Assembly: GCA_016717115.1 (NCBI GenBank)
Contig: JADKGE010000003.1
Coordinates: 372,001-436,000, forward strand
Origin: Actinomycetota bacterium
GTDB lineage: Bacteria > Actinomycetota > Actinomycetes > S36-B12
Direction of reading: 5' to 3'
DNA length: 64,000 nt
Program-made: the position numbers and the translations under genes
The notes under the pieces: generated by a model
Seen by the model: the letters and a program-made list of their open reading frames with translations, nothing else
Database searches by the model: none
Told to the model about the DNA's origin: nothing
Shown here: piece after piece, positions 54,780-62,848 of the stretch
Numbering within the stretch: position 1 is the first letter of the stretch
Layout: each line of letters begins with the position of its first letter

Positions 54780-56433
54780 CCACGATCGAGTCGGCTGTCC
54801 GGCACGAGGGCCCGCTGCACGAGCGCATGGCCTGAAGCTGGGAGTACAGACCCGACACGAACGTCGGGTCGGTGGTGCTGACGACGTTGTTCATCTCGTA
54901 CGGGTCGTTGGCCAGGTCGTACAGCTCGCGCTCGCCGTCGCGGTAGACCACGAAGAGCCACTGCGGCGTCCGCAGTGCGCTGAACTGCGGCGGTGCGCCC
55001 GGCTGGTAGTCGGGATCCTTGGGGGTGGCGCGGCCCATGCTCTCCGACAGGGAGGCGGTGCGCCAATCGGTGGGGGCCGATCCCGTGCGCAGGATGGGGG
55101 TCAGGGAGCGTCCGTCGATCCAGGCGGGAGCGGAAGCGCTCATCAGGTCGGTGAACGTCGGCGCCAGGTCGATAGTCGATGTCATGGCGTCGACGCGGCT
55201 GCCGGGCGCGATGCCGGGGCCGATGACAACGAGCGGCACGACGGTGTCCTCGCGGAACGCAGTGCGCTTGCCCTGGCGCATCCGATGCGAACCGGCGTGG
55301 TAGCCGTTGTCGGACGTGACGACGATCAGGGTGTTGGCCGCGCGCCCGGTCGTGACGAGCTCGGCCCGGACGGCGTCGATGGAGTCGGCCACGGACTCGG
55401 CGGACTGCGCGCGCTGGCGCCAGAGGCGATCGAGGCCCTCCTGCTTCCAGGGCGAGATCGGCGTGAGCTTGCGCAGCCACGTGGGCTCGTTGGTGCCGTA
55501 GGCGTTGTAGTTCGGGGTGCGCGGCGCGACGGCGGTGAGGTGCGTGGAGGCGTTGCGGACGGCCACCGGGGCGGGCTTGTGCGGGGTGTAGGTCGACAGC
55601 TCCAGGAAGAACCCATCGGCAGCCGTCCGGACGAAGGATGCCGCCTGGCCGGTGATCACGTCGTTGAGGAAGTCGTCGGGCGTCTTGCCGTAGTCGCGCA
55701 GTCGGCCGTTGGTGTTGAGCGTGTAGTTGTAGCCGGAGTACGGCCGTGCGCCGGCCATGGGCACGGCCCACTTGTCCCAGCCCGGGGGAACGGCACGGTC
55801 CTTGGGGGAGTCGACGGTGTACTCGTTCAGGTACTTGCCGAACAGCGCCGTCTCGACCCCCGCCGACTTCAGCCACACGGGAAGGCAGTCGCGCTGCTCG
55901 CCCAGGGCCTTGAACGTTGTCCAGCCGCCACCGGACTCCACCACGTTGGAGATGACGCGGTGGTTGTGGATGTACTGGCTGCGCAGGATCGACGTGCGGG
56001 ACGGGCAGCACAGGGAGTCCGTGACGGTGTGGTTGGTGAACGTCATCCCCTCGTCCTTGAGTGCGGCGAGCCGCGGGATCTGGTCGAACAGCGCCCAGTC
56101 CAGGTCATCGGCGAGGACGAAGACGATGTTCGTGATGTCGTCCATGGATCCGACCGTGACCGGCTGGGCGGACTCCGTGGCGGCCGTGGCTGGTGGCGTG
56201 ACGCTTGCGGGATCCGTGACGCTCGGCGCGTCGGTCGCGGCACCTGTCGGCAGCGTCGGGACGACCGGCGCGGTCGGGTCGACATCGGTGGTCACCGTGC
56301 TGGTCGAGGCCTGCGAGGGAGATGACGAGACGGTCGTCATCACGGCGATGCTGGCCACCGTCGCCAGAGCCGTCAGGGTCGCCGTGGCAGCCGTGATGGC
56401 GCGCCGACGAAGCGGCGTGACGTTCGGATTCAT
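54763..56433 (-). CDS. Secreted sulfatase (formylglycine type)
   Basis: The 556-residue protein starts with a signal sequence (RRAITAATATLTALATVASI, then AVMTTVSSSPSQAS) and a Thr/Val/Pro-rich linker of about 60 residues. The sulfatase domain has NIVFVLADDLDWALF (metal Asp pair) and the formylglycine site DSLCCPSRTSIL, where the second Cys fits C-x-P-S-R. IVVTSDNGYHAGSHR is the C-terminal metal site. It resembles N-acetylglucosamine-6-sulfatases; the substrate is inferred. No maturation enzyme is in the window. It overlaps the MFS gene by ATGA. Confidence 0.9.
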   Translation of the reverse strand: MNPNVTPLRRRAITAATATLTALATVASIAVMTTVSSSPSQASTSTVTTDVDPTAPVVPTLPTGAATDAPSVTDPASVTPPATAATESAQPVTVGSMDDITNIVFVLADDLDWALFDQIPRLAALKDEGMTFTNHTVTDSLCCPSRTSILRSQYIHNHRVISNVVESGGGWTTFKALGEQRDCLPVWLKSAGVETALFGKYLNEYTVDSPKDRAVPPGWDKWAVPMAGARPYSGYNYTLNTNGRLRDYGKTPDDFLNDVITGQAASFVRTAADGFFLELSTYTPHKPAPVAVRNASTHLTAVAPRTPNYNAYGTNEPTWLRKLTPISPWKQEGLDRLWRQRAQSAESVADSIDAVRAELVTTGRAANTLIVVTSDNGYHAGSHRMRQGKRTAFREDTVVPLVVIGPGIAPGSRVDAMTSTIDLAPTFTDLMSASAPAWIDGRSLTPILRTGSAPTDWRTASLSESMGRATPKDPDYQPGAPPQFSALRTPQWLFVVYRDGERELYDLANDPYEMNNVVSTTDPTFVSGLYSQLQAMRSCSGPSCRTADSIVVNSAR

Positions 56434-57713
56434 GGGGTGGCGGGCTTCCGTGTTCGGTTCAGGGTCTCGGGCATGAGGTATACAAAGATAACCGCTACGA
56501 GACTGATCCCCGCACCAGCGGCGAACGCCCAGTCGAAATCGAAGGCATCCACGAGTAATCCGGCGACGAGCGGGCCGACAACTGCCCCCAAATCGGACAT
56601 CATCTGGAAGGTGGCGACGACGATGCCGCCCTTGCGCCCGGCCATGACGTCACCCACGACGGCGGCGGGCGCCGAGCCGAGGAACGCCGCTGCCGCGCCC
56701 TGGATGGCCATGGCAAGCAGGAACAGGGCGGTTCCCGCGACGGCCTGAGTGCCCCAGCCGTTCACCGCGACGTCCGTCACCGTGAGGACGAGCATGCCGA
56801 CCGTGGTCCCCCAGGTGCCGATGAGGAGCGCCTTGCGGCGACCCTCGGTATCGGCCATGCGTCCGGCGGGAAGGAGCAGCAGGGCCTGGATGCCAGCGGC
56901 CACGAGGAAGCCGATCCCGGTGAGGGAGGCGCCCCGTTCCATCCCCTCGGTGACGAACAGCGGCACCGCCGAGGATCGAAGGCCGAAGGCGACGAAGCCG
57001 GTGACCAGGTTGGTGGCCAGGGCGGCGCGGTAGGCCCGCTCGCGCAGAGCGACGCGGAGCTGCTCGAGCTTGTTGGCCTCGCCGTGCGAGACCTCCTCCT
57101 CGCGCTGCCGCAGCCGGCTCTTGGCCATGAACACGAGGGCCACGGCCGCGGCGCCTAGCAGGGTGATCGCGTAGACGAAGAACGGCGCGCGGATCGACCA
57201 GGCCACGACTAGACCGCCGACGGCCGGGCCGGCCACGCCGCCGAGCAGGAACCCGCCCTGGAAGGCGCCGGCGGCGCGGCCCCGCTGGTCGGTGTCCACC
57301 ACGCGAAGGAGCAGTGCCATGGCCGACACCGTGAACATGCTCGAACCCAGTCCGCCGATGCCGCGCAGGACGAGGAGCTGCGAATAGGTCTGCGACAGGC
57401 CGGCCGCCGCGCTCGAGAGGGACACGATGAGCAGTCCCGACGACAGGACGGTGCGCTCGCCCAGGCGGTCGACCATCGCGCCGGCGAGGGGGGAGGTCAC
57501 GAAGCGAACCAGCGCGAACACGGAGATGACCGCACTTGCCTCGAGGGCGGACACCCCGAACTGGCGGGCGAACACGGGCAGGGCCGGCGCGAGGATCCCG
57601 AATCCCAGTGCGACACAGAAGGCAATGGCGGACAGGACCGCAACCTCGCGTGGCAGGCCCTTGAGCAGCGGGGTCCGGCGGACGGCCGCCCCCAGCCCTC
57701 GTCGCGTGCTCAC
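56430..57713 (-). CDS. Major facilitator superfamily transporter
   Basis: From GTG 57713 the protein has 427 residues with about 12 hydrophobic segments. The MFS loop 2-3 motif is AGAMVDRLGERTVLSSG, and in the second half AGRMADTEGRRKALLIGT. It resembles drug:H+ antiporters of the DHA1 type. A short charged central loop (SRLRQREEEVSHGEANKLEQ) separates the halves. It is the first gene of an operon with the secreted sulfatase; whether the pair shares a substrate is unknown. Confidence 0.92.
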   Translation of the reverse strand: MSTRRGLGAAVRRTPLLKGLPREVAVLSAIAFCVALGFGILAPALPVFARQFGVSALEASAVISVFALVRFVTSPLAGAMVDRLGERTVLSSGLLIVSLSSAAAGLSQTYSQLLVLRGIGGLGSSMFTVSAMALLLRVVDTDQRGRAAGAFQGGFLLGGVAGPAVGGLVVAWSIRAPFFVYAITLLGAAAVALVFMAKSRLRQREEEVSHGEANKLEQLRVALRERAYRAALATNLVTGFVAFGLRSSAVPLFVTEGMERGASLTGIGFLVAAGIQALLLLPAGRMADTEGRRKALLIGTWGTTVGMLVLTVTDVAVNGWGTQAVAGTALFLLAMAIQGAAAAFLGSAPAAVVGDVMAGRKGGIVVATFQMMSDLGAVVGPLVAGLLVDAFDFDWAFAAGAGISLVAVIFVYLMPETLNRTRKPATP

Positions 57714-57737
57714 GTTCGCCCTGTCACCGGGGCAGCC

Positions 57738-57749
57738 TATCCTCCGGCT
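57738..57749 (+). promoter_or_regulatory. Leaderless-type promoter of the TIGR04338-like gene
   Basis: TATCCT (57738-57743) is 6 nt before GTG 57750, and there is no Shine-Dalgarno sequence between them. Confidence 0.5.
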
Positions 57750-58256
57750 GTGGGGACAGCCGCCGTGTACGCCGTCGAGGACCAGTGGTCCGCGGTGCTC
57801 GATCGCGGCGGCGTGGTCGACTTCTTCGGTTCCCGCTTCGACGTCCCGCTGCAGCGACGATTCGGCGATCTCGCCTCGGTCCGCCGCTACGTCGAGGCCG
57901 TTCTCGCGCTGCCCGGGGTGGTCGGCTCGTTCCCCGACGCTCCGACCGTCGCCGTGCGCGAGCGCGCCGGCCAGACCAAGGCTCACTACGAGCCGGCCAC
58001 CGGCACCATCGCGGTGCCTCTGCGCAGCGTGTGGGCGGCGCGGGAGTCGGTGATACTGCACGAGATCGCGCACCACCTCGCGTTCACGGCCGGGCTCGGC
58101 CCCGACGCGGACGTGCAGGATCGTCCCGGATGGCACGGACCTGACTATCGCCGCACGATGTGCGAGCTCGTCGCGGTCGTGATGGGTGATCCCGCCGCGT
58201 TCCTCCTGCGCGCCGGCTACGAGTCGGCCGGTCTCGTCGTGGGGGCTCGTCCGTGA
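57750..58256 (+). CDS. Putative zinc metalloprotein, TIGR04338 family
   Basis: The 168-residue protein has an HExxH zinc site in VILHEIAHHLAF and a later HGPDYRRTMCELV that could supply the third ligand. It matches the small actinobacterial family annotated as putative metallohydrolase TIGR04338. There is no signal peptide. It overlaps the DUF2786 gene by GTGA, a pairing I recall in related genomes. Substrate unknown. Confidence 0.8.
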   Translation: MGTAAVYAVEDQWSAVLDRGGVVDFFGSRFDVPLQRRFGDLASVRRYVEAVLALPGVVGSFPDAPTVAVRERAGQTKAHYEPATGTIAVPLRSVWAARESVILHEIAHHLAFTAGLGPDADVQDRPGWHGPDYRRTMCELVAVVMGDPAAFLLRAGYESAGLVVGARP

Positions 58257-59065
58257 GCGCCACCGTGGATCGCATCTCGGCGCTGCTCGCCAAGGCCGAG
58301 CGCACGGACAACGAGGCCGAGGCGGACGCCTACCTCATGAAGGCGCAGCAGCTGGCGACGCTGGCGAGCGTCGACCTCGCCGTCGCACGGGCGCGCGTTG
58401 CCCGCCGGGAGGCACGGCAGCAGCCGGAGTCGCGCACGACGACCATCGGCGAGAAGGGCCGCCGCGCGAATCCGCACCTCATCTCCTTGTTCATCGCGAT
58501 CGCGCATGCGAACGACGCGCAGGTCGATGTCGCGGCGAACTCGACCTACGTCATCGGCTACGGGATGCCGGCCGACCTTGACGTCGTCGAGACCATGTTC
58601 GCTTCCCTCGCCGTGCACATGGTTCATGCGGGGCAGGCGTACGTCACGGGCCGTTCGTGGCGGGGCGAGACCTACGTCGCAGCCGTCGCGCGCAGCCGCC
58701 GACGAGAGCATCGGCCGCACACGGCTGTCACGGCCCGAGCGGCCTTCTACCGTGCCTATGTCGAACGGATCACCGAGCGGCTGCTCCAGGCCCGTGAGGA
58801 GGCGCTCGTCGTCGTGCGCGCCAAGGAGTCGACGGCGCCCCCCGCCGATGCCTCCACCGGAGGAGCGTTGGTCCTTCGGAAGAAGGCTGCCGAGGTGCGG
58901 GCGTTCCACGCGGAGTCGTCGCGTGCGCGAGGCTCCTGGGGCGGGTACTCCGGCGCGGTGCGGTCCGCCACCGGCACCGCGGCCGACGCTGGCCGCACAG
59001 CGGCCTCGAGGGCACGGCTGCGCGAGCAGGCGCAACTGCCGACCAAGGGTCCGGGAATCGGCTAG
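58253..59065 (+). CDS. DUF2786 protein
   Basis: The 270-residue protein carries the DUF2786 domain at its N-terminus (VDRISALLAKAERTDNEAEA, DAYLMKAQQLATLASVDLAV). A central region (NPHLISLFIAIAHANDAQVD) and an Arg/Ala-rich C-terminal part (SRRREHRPHTAVTARAAFYR) with possible nucleic-acid affinity follow. It is translationally coupled to the metalloprotein gene. The function is unknown; a joint role of the two products is an inference. Confidence 0.82.
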   Translation: MSATVDRISALLAKAERTDNEAEADAYLMKAQQLATLASVDLAVARARVARREARQQPESRTTTIGEKGRRANPHLISLFIAIAHANDAQVDVAANSTYVIGYGMPADLDVVETMFASLAVHMVHAGQAYVTGRSWRGETYVAAVARSRRREHRPHTAVTARAAFYRAYVERITERLLQAREEALVVVRAKESTAPPADASTGGALVLRKKAAEVRAFHAESSRARGSWGGYSGAVRSATGTAADAGRTAASRARLREQAQLPTKGPGIG

Positions 59066-59098
59066 GTGAGCCATCGTCGGCGGTGACAGGATGACGGC

Positions 59099-60364
59099 GT
59101 GACCGACGCCGTGACCGACGACCCTCGAGATCGCCCGGAGCCGAGCGTCACCCTGGCCGACATCGAGGAGGCCGCCGCGGTCCTCACGGGGGTGATCCGC
59201 GATCTGCCGCTGGCCGGGGCCAACTGGCTCGAGCAGCGCGTCCACGGGCCGGTGCGCCTGGTCACCGAGAACCTCCAACGGGCCGGCTCGTTCAAGATCC
59301 GCGGGGCCTACTACCGCATCAGCCGGCTCACGGACGAGGAGCGGGCTCGCGGCGTCGTCGCCGCCAGCGCGGGCAACCACGCCCAGGGGGTCGCCGTGGC
59401 CGCGCAGCTCCTCGGGGTCAAGGCCACGGTCTTCATGCCGGAGGGTGCGACGATCCCGAAGGTCCAGGCGACGCTGGGCTACGGGGCCGACGTACGGTTC
59501 TTCGGAGCCACGCTCGACGAGTCGCTCGCTGAGGCGGAGCGCTTCGCGAGCGACACGGGCGCCGTGCTCATCCATCCGTTCGACCATCCCGACGTGATCG
59601 CGGGCCAGGGCACTCTCGGGCTGGAGATCATGCGCAAGCTGCCCGACGTGAGGACGGTCGTCGTCTGCACGGGCGGAGGCGGGCTGCTCGCGGGTGTGGC
59701 CCTCGCCGTGAAGTCGACCAACCCGTCCGTGCGGGTGGTGGGCGTGCAGGCGGAGATGGCGGCGGCCTATCCGCCCTCACTGGCGGCGGGCTCGCCCCTG
59801 CGCCTGGAGTCGATGGCCACCATGGCCGACGGGATCGCCGTCGGCCGACCGGGCGACGTGCCGTTCGAACTCGTCCGCGACTACGTCGACGAGGTCACCA
59901 CGGTGTCGGAGGACGAGATCTCCCGTGCCGTCCTCCTCCTCCTCGAGCGGGCCAAGCTCGTCGTCGAGCCCGCCGGCGCCGCGGCCGCGGCAGCCGTGCT
60001 CGCGCGCCCCGATGCCTTCGAGCCGCCCGTCGCGGTCGTGATCTCGGGCGGCAACGTCGACTCGCTCGTGCTCCTGCGCATCATCCGGCACGGTCTCGCG
60101 GCCGCCGGGCGCTTCCTGACGCTCGTCGTCCGGATGCCGGATCGGCCGGGCTCCCTGGCGACGCTGCTCGACGACATCCAGGCCCTGCATGCGAACGTCG
60201 TCGACATCGAGCACAACCGGGTCGACGCCGGTCTGCGAGTCGACGAGGTCGACATCGTGGTCCACGTGGAGACGCGCGGCCCCGAGCACTGCACCACGCT
60301 GCTGGCGGAGCTCGACGCGAAGGGGTATCGCGTCGTGTCGTACCGGGGCGATCAGGTCACGTAG
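59099..60364 (+). CDS. ilvA: Threonine ammonia-lyase (threonine dehydratase)
   Basis: This PLP enzyme deaminates threonine to 2-oxobutanoate, feeding isoleucine synthesis or catabolism. The 421-residue protein has the PLP Lys in AGSFKIRGAYYRI, AASAGNHAQGVA, the phosphate loop CTGGGGLLAG, and a C-terminal ACT-like domain (LVVRMPDRPGSLATLLDDIQ) for feedback control. Length and single ACT domain fit the medium form. CAGGAT lies 6 nt before GTG 59099. The end overlaps convergent greA by 13 bp. Confidence 0.93.
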   Translation: MTDAVTDDPRDRPEPSVTLADIEEAAAVLTGVIRDLPLAGANWLEQRVHGPVRLVTENLQRAGSFKIRGAYYRISRLTDEERARGVVAASAGNHAQGVAVAAQLLGVKATVFMPEGATIPKVQATLGYGADVRFFGATLDESLAEAERFASDTGAVLIHPFDHPDVIAGQGTLGLEIMRKLPDVRTVVVCTGGGGLLAGVALAVKSTNPSVRVVGVQAEMAAAYPPSLAAGSPLRLESMATMADGIAVGRPGDVPFELVRDYVDEVTTVSEDEISRAVLLLLERAKLVVEPAGAAAAAAVLARPDAFEPPVAVVISGGNVDSLVLLRIIRHGLAAAGRFLTLVVRMPDRPGSLATLLDDIQALHANVVDIEHNRVDAGLRVDEVDIVVHVETRGPEHCTTLLAELDAKGYRVVSYRGDQVT

Positions 60365-60843
60365 GCCGCGACGGCCAAGACCTCCACCGTGACCGACGTG
60401 CCGTTGGTGAGCGTGTAGGTGGCCGTTTCGCCCACCCGCGTGCCGAGGACCGCCTCGCCCAGCGGTGACGTCGGGCTGTAGACCTCGATCGACGCGTGGG
60501 CCGCCTCCTCGCGCGAGCCGAGCAGGAAGGTCTCCTCCTCGTCCCACTCCGGGAAGCGCACCGTGATGACCTTGCCTGGCGCGACCTCGTCCGGCTCGGC
60601 GTCGGGCGCCCCGATGGCAGCGTTGTCGAGCAGCTGCTTGAGCTGGCGCACCCGGGCCTCGTTCTTGCCCTGCTCCTCGCGCGCGGCATGGTAGCCGCCG
60701 TTCTCCTTGAGGTCCCCTTCCTCACGCGCTGCCTCGATGCGGTTCTTGATCTCGGTGCGCTTGGGTCCCATGCGGTCGGCGAGTTCTGCCTGGAGGCGGT
60801 CGAACGCCTCTTGGGTCAGCCACGTCACGGATTGCTCGCTCAT
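60352..60843 (-). CDS. greA: Transcription elongation factor GreA
   Basis: GreA stimulates transcript cleavage by backtracked RNA polymerase. From ATG 60843 it has 163 residues. The N-terminal coiled coil has acidic tip residues in REEGDLKENGGYHAAREEQ. The C-terminal FKBP-like domain (VITVRFPEWDEEETFLLGSR, YSPTSPLGEAVLG) follows. TAGTGT on the minus strand (60857-60852) is 8 nt from the start and no Shine-Dalgarno sequence is seen. Confidence 0.95.
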   Translation of the reverse strand: MSEQSVTWLTQEAFDRLQAELADRMGPKRTEIKNRIEAAREEGDLKENGGYHAAREEQGKNEARVRQLKQLLDNAAIGAPDAEPDEVAPGKVITVRFPEWDEEETFLLGSREEAAHASIEVYSPTSPLGEAVLGTRVGETATYTLTNGTSVTVEVLAVAAYVT

Positions 60844-60895
60844 AGCCGAGAACACTAACCGTTCGGGATCCGGCGGTCAGCGCCGAACCGCGCGC

Positions 60896-62848
60896 TCAGC
60901 GCGACGGGCGGCGGGCGCGGACGTAGTCGGTGACCACGTAGTCGCCGAGGCGGTCGCCGGAGACGGCGAGCACCCGGCCGCCGTTCCTGCGTGCCATGCC
61001 GTCGAGGAACCGCCCGAGGCCGGGGTCGTCGCCCAGCTTGAACCAGGAGATGGGCACCCGACGCCGAGTCATCCGATCCACCTGGGCGACCGTCTCATTG
61101 ATCGTCTCGGCGCTCGGTGGCCACGTGAACCACTCCTGCCCACCGGGCAGGAGATGGGCGGTCGGCTCGCCGTCGGTGACGACCATGACGATCCGCTGCG
61201 ACCCTGGGTGCCGGTCGAGGAACTGGCCGGCGAGCAGCAGGGCATGGTGCAGGTTGGTGCCCTGGACGTAGCTGGCCTCGAGGTTGGGCAACTCGTGCGG
61301 ATGGACGATGCGCGCGACGTTGGCGAACGAGATGATCTGCAAGGCGTCGAGCGGATAGGCCGTGGACGCAAGTGCATGCAGGGCCAGTGCCATCATCTTG
61401 GCGTCGCCCCAGGTGTCGTTGATGAACATCGAGAACGACTGGTCGATGAGCAGTGCCACCGCCGCCCTCGTCAGGGTCTCGGTCTCGTGGACCTCGAAGT
61501 CGTCGGGATGGAGGCGGGTGGCGTCTGCGCCTCCGATCACGCGTCGACTGACGGCGTTGCGCACCGTGCGCACGACGTCCATCGGCTGCTCGTCGCCGAA
61601 CGCCCAGGCGCGTGACGTGCCGGTGAGCTCTCCCGCCGCGCCCGATCGCCGGATGTCGTGGTTGCCTCGCGTCGAGCCGTCGAGGGACTCGAAGACCGTG
61701 CGCAGGGCGGTGCGCCCGATGCGGCGGACCGCCTTGGGCGTCAGCTCGAGGGTCTCGCCGTCGTTGACCAGGTAGCCCTGAGCCTCCAGGTCGCGCTGCA
61801 ACGCCTGAAGAGCCTCGAGGTCGTCGCGCGCCCGACGGCCCAGGGCCCGCTCGACGGCCTCCTCGTCGATGCTGTCGAGATCGGCGCGTTCGAAGCCATT
61901 GCCCATCGACGCTGACAGCTGCTCGAGGTCGGCGAGCTCGGCGAGGGCATCGGTCACCTCAGGCAGGCCCAGCCGCTGCTCGCCGTCCATTCCGTGCGCG
62001 CCCCGCCAGCCGAACTCGGGCCGGAGGCTGCGAAGGCTGTCCTGCAGGGCGGCCATCTCCGACTGCAGGCCGAGATCCTCGAGGGCTGCGGCCATGGCCT
62101 CGGCCAGTTCGGCGCGCTGCTCCGGGCTCAGTGACTGCAGCATGCGCTGCATCGCCGCCGCGCGTCGGGCCAGGTCGTCGATGAACTCCTCAATGGTGTC
62201 GGGCGCATGGGGGAAGAACTCCCGATGCTTGTCGACGAAGTCGCGGTACTCGTCGCTCACGTCCTCGCCACGCTGGTGGCGGTCGAGCATGTGGTTGAGG
62301 TCGGTCATCATCTCCTTGAGTGCTGCCCGGCTCTCCGGCGACGACATGCTGTCGACGCCGTGGGTGAGCTCACGGAACTGCTGGTCGATGGCGTCGCGCT
62401 GCAGGCGGTCCTTGATCCTCTCGAATGCCTCCCGCGCCTGGTCCGAGCGCCAGTCGTAGCTCGCCAGCTCCCGCACGGCCCGGCCGACGTCGTCGGGCAC
62501 GTTGTCCAGAACCGCCTCGCGGAAGCGCGCATCGTCGGACGGATCGGGGAACAGCTCCGCCCGCTCGGCGTCGAGGGCCTCGTCGAGAAGGTCACGGAGG
62601 TCCTGCAGGAGGCCGTCCATCTGTCCGCTTCGCGACAGCTGCTTGCGGCGCTGCCGCACCTGGCGGGCCAGATCCTCCAGCCCGCGCCGGCCCGACATCC
62701 CCTCGCGGATCAGGTCGCGAAGGGCCTCGGAGAGGGTCTGCCCGCCGAGCACCCGGCGGGCGAGGTCGTCCACTCCGGCCGCGACATCGGGCGGCGCGGC
62801 CAGGGGGTCCGGACCGTCGTTGAACCGTCCGTAGCGGAAGCCGGTCAT
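60896..62848 (-). CDS. Von Willebrand factor A-domain protein, partner of the AAA+ ATPase
   Basis: The 650-residue cytoplasmic protein starts at ATG 62848, overlapping the ATPase stop by ATGA. The N-terminal two-thirds are charged and helical. The C-terminal VWA domain has the MIDAS residues in LLIDQSFSMF (D-x-S-x-S), GTNLHHALLLAGQF (Thr) and VVTDGEPTAH (Asp). MoxR/chelatase-type ATPases and VWA proteins act together in cofactor insertion or complex remodelling. The pair resembles mycobacterial Rv0958-Rv0959 by memory. The client is unknown. Confidence 0.88.
   Translation of the reverse strand: MTGFRYGRFNDGPDPLAAPPDVAAGVDDLARRVLGGQTLSEALRDLIREGMSGRRGLEDLARQVRQRRKQLSRSGQMDGLLQDLRDLLDEALDAERAELFPDPSDDARFREAVLDNVPDDVGRAVRELASYDWRSDQAREAFERIKDRLQRDAIDQQFRELTHGVDSMSSPESRAALKEMMTDLNHMLDRHQRGEDVSDEYRDFVDKHREFFPHAPDTIEEFIDDLARRAAAMQRMLQSLSPEQRAELAEAMAAALEDLGLQSEMAALQDSLRSLRPEFGWRGAHGMDGEQRLGLPEVTDALAELADLEQLSASMGNGFERADLDSIDEEAVERALGRRARDDLEALQALQRDLEAQGYLVNDGETLELTPKAVRRIGRTALRTVFESLDGSTRGNHDIRRSGAAGELTGTSRAWAFGDEQPMDVVRTVRNAVSRRVIGGADATRLHPDDFEVHETETLTRAAVALLIDQSFSMFINDTWGDAKMMALALHALASTAYPLDALQIISFANVARIVHPHELPNLEASYVQGTNLHHALLLAGQFLDRHPGSQRIVMVVTDGEPTAHLLPGGQEWFTWPPSAETINETVAQVDRMTRRRVPISWFKLGDDPGLGRFLDGMARRNGGRVLAVSGDRLGDYVVTDYVRARRPSR

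Noticed and set aside
60844..60895. Intrinsic terminator between greA and the VWA gene
   Set aside because: Only short GC-rich self-complementary pieces (GCGCGC-type) are present, with no clear stem plus T-tract.
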